Positions 11,960-22,027 of a stretch of DNA of 64,000 nucleotides are shown here, piece by piece. This DNA is from Brassica napus (Eukaryota > Streptophyta > Magnoliopsida > Brassicales > Brassicaceae). A program made the translations under genes and the position numbers. The notes beneath the pieces were generated by a model. That model did no database searches, was not told where the DNA came from, and was given only the letters and a program-made list of their open reading frames with translations. Position 1 is the stretch's first letter. The number at the start of each line of letters is the position of its first letter. Where the stretch lies: NCBI RefSeq assembly GCF_020379485.1, contig NC_063446.1, forward strand, positions 18,115,525 to 18,179,524, read 5' to 3'.

Positions 11960-12368
11960 ATGGCGGAATCAAAAAAAATCTTCATCGTTTTTATTATTTG
12001 TCTCTTATGTTAGTTACTCTCTTAATGATATTTTTTTATCCACTGATTGAACAGATTTAATAGAACTACTTTGCTTTGATATATGTTTGCACTTGATAGG
12101 CACATTGTTGGTGAGCGTCTCTGGAATACAGGCCAATCCATCATGCACGACATCGATAGAATGTGAGTTGGTGTGTTTTAGAAGAACAGGGGGAAGAGAT
12201 GGTGTATGTGAGGGTGGAATGTGCGCTTGTCTGTCCCCAAAACCCAAGACGGAGCTGACCAAGACCATACTGTGCAAGAAGGACCGTGACTGTCCCAGTT
12301 CTAGTGAATGCCCTAAAGACTTCTATTACTCTTGTCTTCATGGAGAATGTACTTGCATTGCAGTATAA
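11960..12368 (+). CDS. Defensin-like cysteine-rich secreted protein, two modules
   Basis: Two exons: 11960-12008 and 12100-12368, joined T|GC at a GT-AG intron (GTTAGT donor, GATAG acceptor), giving 105 aa. Residues 1-28 form a signal peptide with a strongly hydrophobic core (IFIVFIICLL) ending SGIQA. The mature part has 12 cysteines in two similar blocks: C-x5-C-x3-C ... C-x4-C-x-C, then C-x5-C-x5-C ... C-x4-C-x-C. This gene structure (an intron inside the signal-peptide coding part) and the cysteine spacing are those of plant DEFL proteins, which are secreted and act as antimicrobial or signalling peptides. Two consecutive modules make it about twice the usual mature length. The ATG chosen is the first before the hydrophobic core. 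Target and function are unknown; expression is not shown. Confidence 0.8.
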
Positions 12369-12990
12369 ATCGATTAAAATATATCTAATATATATATACT
12401 GCTTATCTTTTTTTTTTTTGAACACAATATATACTTTTTTTTTTGATCAATAACACAATATATACTGCTTATCAAAAAAAAATATATACTGCTTATCCTA
12501 CTGGATAATATGCATCTTTGGTGACGCGAAATTTATATTCATCACCCTATTATCATCGTAAAATAATAATATTAGTAAAACCAAACCATATTCTGGTTCG
12601 ATTAATTAGAACTAAAAATAAAAATAAATGAAATATTAAATTGTTTTCTTCGTATCTTAGTGCAATTAAAGATTATAAGTAATATTTTATCTCTGTAAAC
12701 ATTACAAAATCAAGGGCTTGAAAATATACACAAATATAATGATAGAAGTCATGGCTGTCAGGTATTACTTCAGAAACAAACAATATATCAATCTTTATAT
12801 CACTTATGAACCATAGTTTACAAACTTTTAGCACGAGCCGATCTTTTTGGTTGAAACAGTTGGAGTTCCATGTCCGCCCATCGGTTAGTTTGATGTGCTT
12901 TGGGAATTCAGCTGCATAACATCATCACCTAGGAAAGAGATTGTGATGCTCAAGCTATTGGTTTCCAAGCCATTTCTCTCGGTTCCAAGC
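12369..12990. other. Intergenic DNA with short AT repeats
   Basis: It contains a small duplicated motif, 'acacaatatatactgcttatc' in two or three copies at about 12395-12500, just after the defensin-like gene. No gene recognised. Confidence 0.45.
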
Positions 12991-13383
12991 AGTGTTTTTA
13001 AAACCGAACCGGAAGTTGAACGGGAATTTTTTTGGGTCACGGTTCAATATGGTTCGACCGGGTCAAACTTGGTTCAATACTTTGGTTTAATATATTTTTA
13101 GTATATAAATTTTAAAGCAATGTTATTAAATATGATACATATTTAAAATATAAATAAATTTTAAACATAATACATTATAAATATAGCCTAGTTTTATGTT
13201 TAATGGATGGTTTATAGATTTTGATAGTTTTAGTGGCTTTTATCGGTTTAATAACTTTGAAATTTAATCCATCTACGTGGCCGGTTCATGGTCAAACCAA
13301 TTACTAGACCCAACCTGGCTATATAACCGGTTCATGGTTGAACCCGGTCCAACCATCGGATCGGTCTGGTTTTAAAAACACTA
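12991..13383. mobile_element. MITE with AGTGTTTTTAAAACC ends and 9-bp target duplication
   Basis: The left end AGTGTTTTTAAAACC and the right end GGTTTTAAAAACACT are exact inverted repeats of 15 bp, and similarity continues inward (CCGAACCGG against CCGATCCG). GTTCCAAGC flanks both sides (12982-12990 and 13384-13392). A 9-bp duplication points to the Mutator-like superfamily; an 8-bp reading would suit hAT. There is no transposase. A plus ORF at 12895-13101 runs across the left border and is not a gene. Confidence 0.8.
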
Positions 13384-14732
13384 GTTCCAAGCTATAGTTT
13401 ATCTACTCTTTAATCTGTAATGCTGCAATGTCATAAATAACTTGATGTTTTAGTCAGAAAGGGTGAGTTTAGGCTTTGATTTTAGATTCCAAGAAATATA
13501 TCATGTGGGACACATACATTTCTAAAAGAAAGATAGGCAAACATTATAGTTGACACAGAACAAATATTTAATAGAAAACCGAAATAGATATCGTTGTTCT
13601 ACACTATTAATTAAATTTCACTTCCTTTTTCTATAAAAAGTTTCAGTTTTTTCAAAATAGATTAATATTTATAGGATACCGATGCAGAAATTCCGTGCAT
13701 GAACTTAATTATGTGCACGAAGTTTAGAAATGCAAAGTCGAGAGTGACTTCTTTATATAATTATTTGGAAAAATAATATATATATATATATAGATTTGCG
13801 AGAAAGTAGATTCATTTGTGCTTAAATATAGTTAGTTCAATTGGCTGGAAATATTGTTTGATCTACACCAAAATCCACACATGAGGACATATATTCTAAT
13901 ATTATAAAGTCTCTCATATTTCTCTTCTTTTGGTTAAATTTTGTTTGGTTCATTCTAACTTAGTCGAAGTAATTTATTTAATATGATAGGGTATGAAACT
14001 CAAGTAAAGTTCTGCTAAAAATGTAATAATTTATAACACTATTTATCTATAAAAATATTTTCAAATAGCATGAGCAAAATTTACAACAAATATATTTTTA
14101 TAAAACAGTTAAACAAATGCTAAAATAATTTACAAAACATAAAATAGTAAAACACTAAAAATTAAAGAGAATTCCATTATAAATTGAAAAGTTAATATAA
14201 ACTGAAACAAGCATATGCTATAAAAACATCATTTATTGTTATATAATATATACTAAGACATTATTGAAACTATTTATATATTAATTTAAATATATCTTTT
14301 TATAGTTTTATCACATTACATTTGATTTTCAATGTATCTAGCTTGGAGGTGGGTGTATAAATTTACTATGGTGAGACATTAGTTATTGTAATAATATAAA
14401 AATCTGATACTCATAGAATAAAAAGATATTAATCATTATTACTTTAGATTTTCTTAACTATATCAAGCTGAAATTGAAATCAAATAGAAAAAATAAATCA
14501 TTACATTTTCCTTAATTTTCTGATTTAATAATTTTGTGTTCTCTAACAAAAAAAAATGTTAGTGGTCTTTATCAACTCAGACCAACAAAATTTGATTTAC
14601 AATATAAACTTAAAATGGAAAAGATTACACTTATTATCTCAGTTTAAAATAAATTTTCAAATGTTTTAATATATTTTAATATAAAATAGTTTTAGTGTAA
14701 ATTTACCGCCCGGACCAACCCTAGAAATAGTT
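13384..14732. other. AT-rich intergenic DNA
   Basis: No gene, RNA or clear element ends seen in this 1.3 kb stretch. Confidence 0.45.
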
Positions 14733-15045
14733 TTAGTCTATCCCCATCTTTAACAGCCACCTGTGACTGGTTCCATTTTCATAGCAGTGTGTGGTTTTCA
14801 GAAGATGATCATTTCCAACAATCATCCTCAGCTTCTTCCAGAATCCCTCTCGAGATATCTTCTTCTCCTGCCAAGATCACACAGATTGGGTAAAAAAATA
14901 ATGACATATGGGTAAAAATAAAAGCAAGGACTCACTAGATACCCTAAGTTGTTGGTAATAAGCAGTGATCAAGTCCATGTCTTTCTGAGCAATTTTGTTT
15001 GAGATTGCCTTGAAGAGCAGAGGGTAAGGTATCAAAGTAGATACA
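14733..15045 (-). pseudogene. SRO/RCD1-like RST-domain fragment, two exons
   Basis: Two minus-strand exons, 15045-14943 and 14867-14733, join in frame (R|EKK) across a GT-AG intron. They read TLIPYPLLFKAISNKIAQKD...LITAYYQQLR|EKKISREGFWKKLRMIVGND, then a TAA stop. This is the RST domain found at the C-terminus of SIMILAR-TO-RCD-ONE proteins, which binds transcription factors. The domain is intact, but no PARP-like domain precedes it: upstream only about 80 bp (15100-15180) might be one more degraded exon, and a tandem duplication follows. It is therefore a truncated gene copy. It could be expressed as a small RST-only protein if a start were supplied, but none is visible. SRO4/SRO5 are the closest types by memory. 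Confidence 0.65.
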
Positions 15046-15168
15046 CTGCAATCTTATAAATTCATCTACGCCTACTCCGATTAGTAAAAATTCTCTGTAC
15101 ATAACCTACCTTGGTGAATGTGATGGCTATTATTCCATGCAGCCGTTGACTCTGGCTAGCTTGGAAGC

Positions 15169-15284
15169 ACCCACTGATATAAGGAGAAGCTGATTAAAGA
15201 ATAAAACTGATCAATTGATATGATCCACCCATTGATATAAGGAGAAGCTGATTAAAGAATAAAACTGAACAAGTGATATGATTT
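15169..15284. repeat. Tandem duplication, 58-bp unit, two copies
   Basis: 'acccactgatataaggagaa...' at 15169-15226 is repeated with few changes at 15227-15284. It sits where upstream exons of the SRO-like fragment would be expected and may mark the break that truncated it. Confidence 0.8.
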
Positions 15285-16296
15285 CTGTAGAGAAAGTATT
15301 TAATGAAAGTCAATGTCCTTTCTTCAGTTTCGTACTAATAAATAAGATTAAATGCTGACATTTCAGTTTTTTTGTCATTAACGAGTAAATGTTAGAGTTC
15401 AATATGGTATAGCAAGTCCAGAAATTTTTTAAAATATTATGGTCAAAATATAGATGAGAACACACTCAAAGGAAATAAGTTATGGAATATATATGTGTAG
15501 TATGTTCTCCACTATTTTTACCTTTTATTAACTTAAATGGATTTAGAAATCTCTTATGATTATGAATACCAGGAACTTGCTTGAAGAAATTATGTTTACA
15601 AGTAAATATCTTACTCTCATCACTTCAATTGGTTTTGATATGCATCAATGAAAATATGTTTTCGCTAAAATTCACAATTTTTTTTTTTTGTAACACGAAG
15701 AAAACAATTTTAACTGCAAAATTAATGTATAAACAGAAATTAGTCTCAGCATTTGTAAATATCTATCAAATATGTAAATTTAAACCCTAAACCTCAATCT
15801 GGCTCTGCAGGGCACCACCCCTTACTCCTCACATGTGAGCCCTCACTGACTTCCCCATGTAGGTTATTGGTGCGCTTGACGTTCTTCGAACCCAAGACCT
15901 CACCCTTTAACAAACTATCCCACAAGACAAGCTTCCGACCAACATTCCACTGTGAAGCAAATGATTTTACCTTTTGAAATAACAACTACAACTTACTCAT
16001 ACAGGAAACAGTTTCCAAAAACAAAGCTAACCCCATAAACTTAGAGAAAACCCTTTATTTTTGGCAAAAAAAACAAACTTAGACAAAACCTTTTAAAACA
16101 AAGTTTACAAAACCTTTTAAAACTAAATTTGACATTAATTTTTAATTTTGTTTACTACTAAGATCAAATCTACTAAGACATTTAGCCATCATTTTCTCTC
16201 AATAGTATTTAATTTTCAATTCAAACAAATTTTTAATATCGTTTTGAGTCAGCAGATGATAATATAGTGAAATTACATAATCTCCGCAAAATAGTT
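15285..16296. other. Intergenic DNA with a possible SINE-like piece
   Basis: On the minus strand, 15985-15790 contains 'gtcttgggttcgaag', similar to a pol III B box (GGTTCGANNCC), inside a 200-bp block richer in GC than its surroundings. No clear A box or target duplication was found, so this is only a possibility. The rest holds no gene. Confidence 0.3.
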
Positions 16297-18259
16297 CACT
16301 ACAAGAAAAACGCGTTTTTATAGCGGACGAATAATGCTATCTAACGATAGGATAGCGGTTTGTTAAGCGCTGTATCATCGCCCGTCATAATAGGTCGAGG
16401 ACATTAAATAGCGGTATTTCGTTGTGCCATCTTTTCTTCCGCTACGATAGCGCTTTTATTTCTGCAATTAAATATTATTTAATAGCGTCTTTTTACTGCT
16501 AATACTAATTTTATAAATAGCATTTTCTGTTTGTTTTAGTTAATTCTACTATAGCAGTTAAAATAAAAAATTAAAAAATTAAAATATAAATCGAAATTGC
16601 AACTTATAATTAAATTTTATTTATAAATCAAAATTTATTTATAAATTATAAAATTGTATTACAGAAGACTACACCAAAAAAAAATTAAAAAGCCTAAACC
16701 CAAATTAAAAAAAAAAAACCTAGATCTAATTTTCTCAGCCGCCTGTTTGTCTTCTCCGTCAAAGCTGGCGAGGTGAGCAGCGGAAGCGTCGGAGGCGTGA
16801 CTGGAGTCGCAGTGGAGAGAGCTCGGATCTGCCAACAATGTCTTCCTCTTCCTCTGTCTTCTCCGTGTCAGCGGAGAGAAGCTCGGGATTGTCCTTTACC
16901 TCAGGCGCTGCTCTGCTACGGCTACTGGATCTGTTTACCATACAAGCAAATTGACAAAGGCCATTTTGTAGAAACCATATGTTATTTATAGCTAGAGTCC
17001 GTCGAAGTACCATACCTTCAATCCACCGTCCTCGGCTCAGCCCACAATTGTCATATATCGTTATCCTCCTCAAGAACCGTCTGATTTGACTTTCCCTTAA
17101 AGAGGATGAGGTCTGACCTCGATTGGATCATTTAATCGATTCGCTTGTTGATGTCGTCGCCGGAAGGGTGAGATTCATCGCCGCAGGTAGAAGAGGAGGA
17201 GTAAGAGCAAGGCTTGATAAGCGTGGAGGGAGTAGCCGTGGCGGAGGAGAAGTCGGAATCGTTGTGAGTGGTGAAGAAGGAGAAAACGTCGTAGAGAGGA
17301 TCTGGAAAGACTTGATCTGTTTCGTAAAGGAGAAGATAAATGAGAAAGAGAGAGATTGAATTGTGGCCATTTGATTATATTTCATCAATGGCTAAAAATT
17401 GCGATCCTCGAAAAAAAAAGTCAACCAATAAAAGAGAAGGTTGAAAATTGATAAAAAAATAATTTTAACCTTTAGACTATACTCAATCAATGGCCATAAA
17501 AAAAGGGCAAAAAAAATTGTTTTACATTTCCTTTTAATTCTTTTAAAATTTTCCTAAATTTAAAGATTATGTAAATTAGATTTGAATTTTGTGGATTTAT
17601 GATTTTTAAAATTTTCATGATAGGGTTTGAATAATTAGAGTTATGTTAAGTATTTTTTATATACAAACTTAAGAGTTATATTTTTGATTTTGAATTTATT
17701 ATTTTGTTATATGCTTTAGAGTTTATATGTTTATGATTTAGAAGTTGGTGATTTAAAATTTTTACTGTTTGAAAGTTAAGATTTATGTTTATGATTTAAG
17801 GTTTAGTGTTGAGATTTTTTTTATTACTTGTAGAGTTTAGAATAAATGTATGAGTATATGGTTTAAAACTTAATGGTTTGGGATATTGATTTTAAGATTT
17901 GAGATAAATTTTTGGAAAAAGATTAATTTTTGAATTTATATCTAACATTTGAAGTTAAATTTATGATTTGATGTTAAAATAGAGTTTAAAGTTTGTATTT
18001 AGAGTTTAGGGCTTAAAAACTTGTTTTAGGGTTTAGGGATTCAAAAACCAAACATAGCATTTTTAATCATGTTTTGCTATTAAACACGAGTGTTACATAT
18101 AAAAAACCATATGTTATCATAGCGTTTCCAAATATACCACTTTATCATAGCGTTTCTAAATATACAAACGCTATCTAAGACTAATGGGTATGTCAAACAT
18201 AGCACAATCGTAAAAAACGCTATTTCGGTCTGCTATTAAAACCCATTTTTCTTGTAGTG
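16297..18259. mobile_element. Complete non-autonomous CACTA element, GTT target duplication
   Basis: It starts CACTACAAGAAAAACG and ends TTTTTCTTGTAGTG, and is flanked by GTT on both sides (16294-16296 and 18260-18262), the 3-bp duplication expected for CACTA/EnSpm. Short ATAGCG words are repeated in both subterminal regions (16320-16560 and 18110-18230), as expected for transposase binding sites. The 1963-bp element encodes no transposase. Its GC-rich centre (16750-17370) carries short ORFs facing each other (minus 17128-17388, minus 16759-17073), which may be captured host-gene 5' ends. The two ends keep 13 of 14 matching bases. Confidence 0.9.
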
Positions 18260-18813
18260 GTTTGATATTTTTTCCCTAACAATTACATAATATATTTTGC
18301 CAATGATTTGAAAAGAGAAAGTGCAAAATTGTTGTTGATTTCCTAAAATTTAAAGTCTTTTAAACATTATTTACTAAATCAAGTAGAAGAACTCAAAGAA
18401 TTTATAACCCTAAGAGCATACCGAAATGTTACAATTATTTCATGCTTTTATGAGACGAGAAAGTAAATTATCTTATTTTCTAATGACATTCAGTTTAATT
18501 TATCATATACACGTGATGTTTATTGTGTTTATATATAAGTAGGGAGTAACACGTGAAGCAACTTTACATGTTGTCATTTTTAAGGTAATACTTTTAGAGA
18601 GAAGCTGATTGGTTTGAGGTATATGATTTCAAATTATTCACATATGTAAAAAATAATTGTGTACATTAGTTGTGTTACATGAGTTTTAATGTTATTTTTA
18701 TAGTAGAAAATTTATTACACAATCCGAATAATTTATAGGATAAAACATAGTAGCGGATTTATGTTCATAAAAATAACTCTTCTTTGACAATAATTCTTCC
18801 ATGTCATTTTCTT

Positions 18814-18862
<49 letters not shown>

Positions 18863-19380
18863 CACATTTATTTAATAATAAAAAAATGATTACTATATAT
18901 TATAAAACTAAACATTTGAAACTAAAATAAATATTAAAAATATAATGCTATTTATCAAAAAACAGTGAAGGTTACCATCGTTATAATTCAAAACAAATTA
19001 TTTATTATTATGATCTCATAATGTTTTCATTATTTGTTTGTTTGTAATAATTTTTAGACACTTCATAAATAAATATAAAATAATTTTTATTATAATTTTT
19101 CATCCGTAGGGCAGGCCGACTCTTGTAAGTTAGTTACCGATAATTGTTCAGTAATACCAATGGAATGGACTTCAAATTATGTAAGTAAATATAAAAGCAA
19201 CAGAATGGACTGGAATTTCTAAGTGAAAAGAAAAAAGAAGTTCGTAAGTAAATGTTGACTTGTGTTAATTTGCGAAGGAGGGTAGTAAATGTAATTTTGT
19301 GACATAAGAAAAGGCACATAACTGAGTGAGGGAGAAGGAGCCACATATTCTTCAGACGCTTGGCTCTGCTTTGCTCTTCC
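18260..19380. other. Intergenic DNA and promoter side of the DUF482 gene
   Basis: AT-rich. It includes a TA microsatellite (18818-18859). No ORF is supported. Confidence 0.5.
18818..18859. repeat. (TA)21 microsatellite
   Basis: An uninterrupted TA run of 42 bp, followed by 'tgtgcac'. Confidence 0.95.
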
Positions 19381-22027
19381 ATGGCCGTTGTTGCACTTTC
19401 TTACTGCAAACCTTCGCTTCATCCTCTTCGATTTCATCCTCACTGCGTGAGTTTCCTTCGTAGGATCTTCTGATTCTGATTCCGGTTTCAGATTAATTCC
19501 ATTTTCCCTCTCTCTCTCTCTGCAGGGGAATTTGTGGAAGAGAGAAAATGTCCGGAGGAGGTCAAGAGGAGCATCCACAGTTACTGCTATGTTCTGGAGG
19601 TCCGACAAATCTCCGCAAGTACGAGAGTTCGATATTTCACTTGCCAATTACCCTTTAACCGGATCAGACACCACCCAGGTTTGTTTGTTTGTTTTTTTTT
19701 TTTTTTTTAAATTTAAAAGCATCTCTCCTTCCTTGATACGAAATGATGATATTTGTAAAACATGGTAACAGTGATTTCATTTCTGAGTTTTAGGAAGGGC
19801 AAAATGTGATTTCACTTTCAGTAGTTTCTTCAATCTCAGAGATAACACCATCTGAATGGGATGCTTGTGCCTTGGATTCTTCGCAACCTCAAAGCTATAA
19901 TCCTTTTCTTATGCATGGCTTTCTCTCCAGTTTAGAAGACACTGGCTGTGCCACTCGGGTCCGTCGTTCACATATTAAAAAAAAAAAAAAACATTTTCTC
20001 TCTTCTTCTTCTGATATTTATTATAAACATATATTATCTATCTTTTCTTTCTTCCCAGGAAACAGGTTGGATGCCATTACACATTGTTGCAAAAGATGAA
20101 TCTGGTCATGTTTTGGGAGTTTCTCCCCTTTATCTCAAAAGGTTTTCTTTTTTTAAGAACTTCCTTCTGGTTGGGATATTATTCCCATCAATCACTGTCT
20201 TCTCATGTGTTGTGTCACAGCCACTCGTACGGTGAATTTGTTTTTGATCACTCTTGGGCTGATGCATACCGAAGTTTTGGTGGAAGATATTATCCTAAGC
20301 TCCAGTCTTGTGTTCCTTTCACCCCTGTCACTGGACCTAGGATTCTCACCCGTGACACTCCTTTCAGAGACCAAGTTTTCGATGCTCTTGTTTCTGCCAT
20401 GACTCAATTGGCTGCTAAGGTATGTTGATGTTAGCTACAAGTTTTTACTCTCTCCTGTCAGATTTATTTCTACTGTCTGCACTTTTGGTAGCTACAAGTT
20501 TCATCTTTGCACATTACCTTTCCCTCTGGAGCTGAGTGGAACAAGTTGAAGGAGAAAGGCTTCTCTCAGAGGATTGGAATGCAGTACCACTGGAAGAATC
20601 GTGACTATAAAAAGTAATTTAATTTTTTCTTTAACAATGATCATTGTTTAATGTTGTGGATATGTGTTAGAGGGTTTGGTGATGCTATTGATATATGACT
20701 GATTTTAACTTTGTTCAACTTTATGATGCTTTTCAGTTTCGATGAGTTCTTGATGGATATGAAGCAAAGCAAAAGGAAAAACATCCGGCAGGAACGCAAA
20801 AAGGTTTGTTGCTTTTCCACTTTCCATGTCATCTTAGTGATCAATGAAATGAATCTAGTTCGTAAATAGCAAGAAACAGATGCGCACAAAGAGGGTCAGC
20901 AAATGACTTGCCATAAAACTTTTCAAGCAGAATCTTGTTTATTTATCCTTTCCTTGTGAAGCTCGATGCTGACTTCTAATGCTCTCTTTTCCTCTAGTAG
21001 ATTGGTACCCAAAACTTGAAAATGAGACGTTTGCGAGGAGACGAAATAAAGGTACTCAATTGATTAGTGTCTTTTCATTTTAATGGGCTATGATCAACCC
21101 TGGGATCTCAATGATGAGACGCACTATAATGTTTATTGCAGGCTAGGCACTGGGATTCATTCTATGATTTCTACAGGAACACGACTGATAACAAGTTAAG
21201 TAATGCCATGCAATCATCTTTCGTCTTCATCTCAAAATGCTGATAATACACCCCTACTTTCACATGCTAAGCGTAGATTTTATTTTTTCTGTAGATGGGG
21301 AACACCTTATCTAACAAGAGAGTTCTTCCACTACATGGCATCAAAACTGGGAGATGGAGTATTGCTTGTTCTTGCTGAAGAAAACGAAGAACCTGTTGCA
21401 GGAGCATTGAATCTAATTGGTGGAGATACTCTATTTGGGCGACTATGGGGATGTCGTCCTGCCTCCTATTATCCTAGTCTCCATTTTGAAGCGTGCTATT
21501 ACCAGGTTTGTCTCAATGTTATAAAGTCTCTTATCCTAGTCTGTTCCTCAATCTACCAATTTCTTCAAGTGTATATTTAGGAGTCTCCTTAGTTAGCATG
21601 ATGTTTATGTGATACAAAAATGGCCATAGCAATTAACTTTTAATTCCCAAACATTGGTATGTTTCATTAGATATATGATTGTGAAGTCATGTTTTACTGT
21701 GACGGTCACAGGCAATCGAAGCAGCAATAGAGCTTAATCTGAAAACGGTAGAAGCAGGAGCTCAGGGGGAGCATAAGATTCAGCGGGGCTACCTTCCAGT
21801 TAAAACATATAGTTGCCATTACATAATTGATGAAGGCTTCAGGCAAGCCATAGACGAGTTTTTAGTGCGTGAATCGAATCAGGTACGTTTGGAGTTATGA
21901 TGATTTGGTAAAGTACAAGTAAATAAATGATTCTTTGCTTTAAGCAATGTAACTTTGGACATCGCAGGTGGATTATGTCATCAAGCTGTTGCATGAATCT
22001 GGACCCTTCAAAGAGACAATAGAATAG
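19381..22027 (+). CDS. DUF482 / FemAB-like GNAT-fold protein, probably plastid-targeted
   Basis: Twelve exons: 19381-19446, 19526-19678, 19794-19958, 20059-20141, 20221-20419, 20492-20613, 20737-20803, 21001-21051, 21142-21194, 21295-21505, 21712-21882 and 21968-22027. All have GT-AG borders and sum to 1401 nt, 466 aa. The first 50-60 residues are Ser/Arg/Lys-rich and poor in acids, as in a chloroplast transit peptide. The body has the DUF482 (FemAB-like acyltransferase fold) signatures: SEWDACALDS, HSYGEFVFDHSWADAYR, KNIRQERKK, GALNLIGGDTLFGRLWGC, HFEACYYQAIEAAIEL and the invariant-looking AGAQGEHKIQRGY near the end. Substrate and reaction are unknown. I recall the Arabidopsis counterpart as At2g23390. 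At exon 8, the upstream AG would add an in-frame TAG, so the second AG (21000) is used. Confidence 0.9.

Noticed and set aside
17128..17388. 86-codon minus ORF with a targeting-peptide-like N-terminus
   Set aside because: Lies inside the CACTA element, lacks downstream exons and overlaps an antisense ORF; noted as possible captured sequence and not as a gene.
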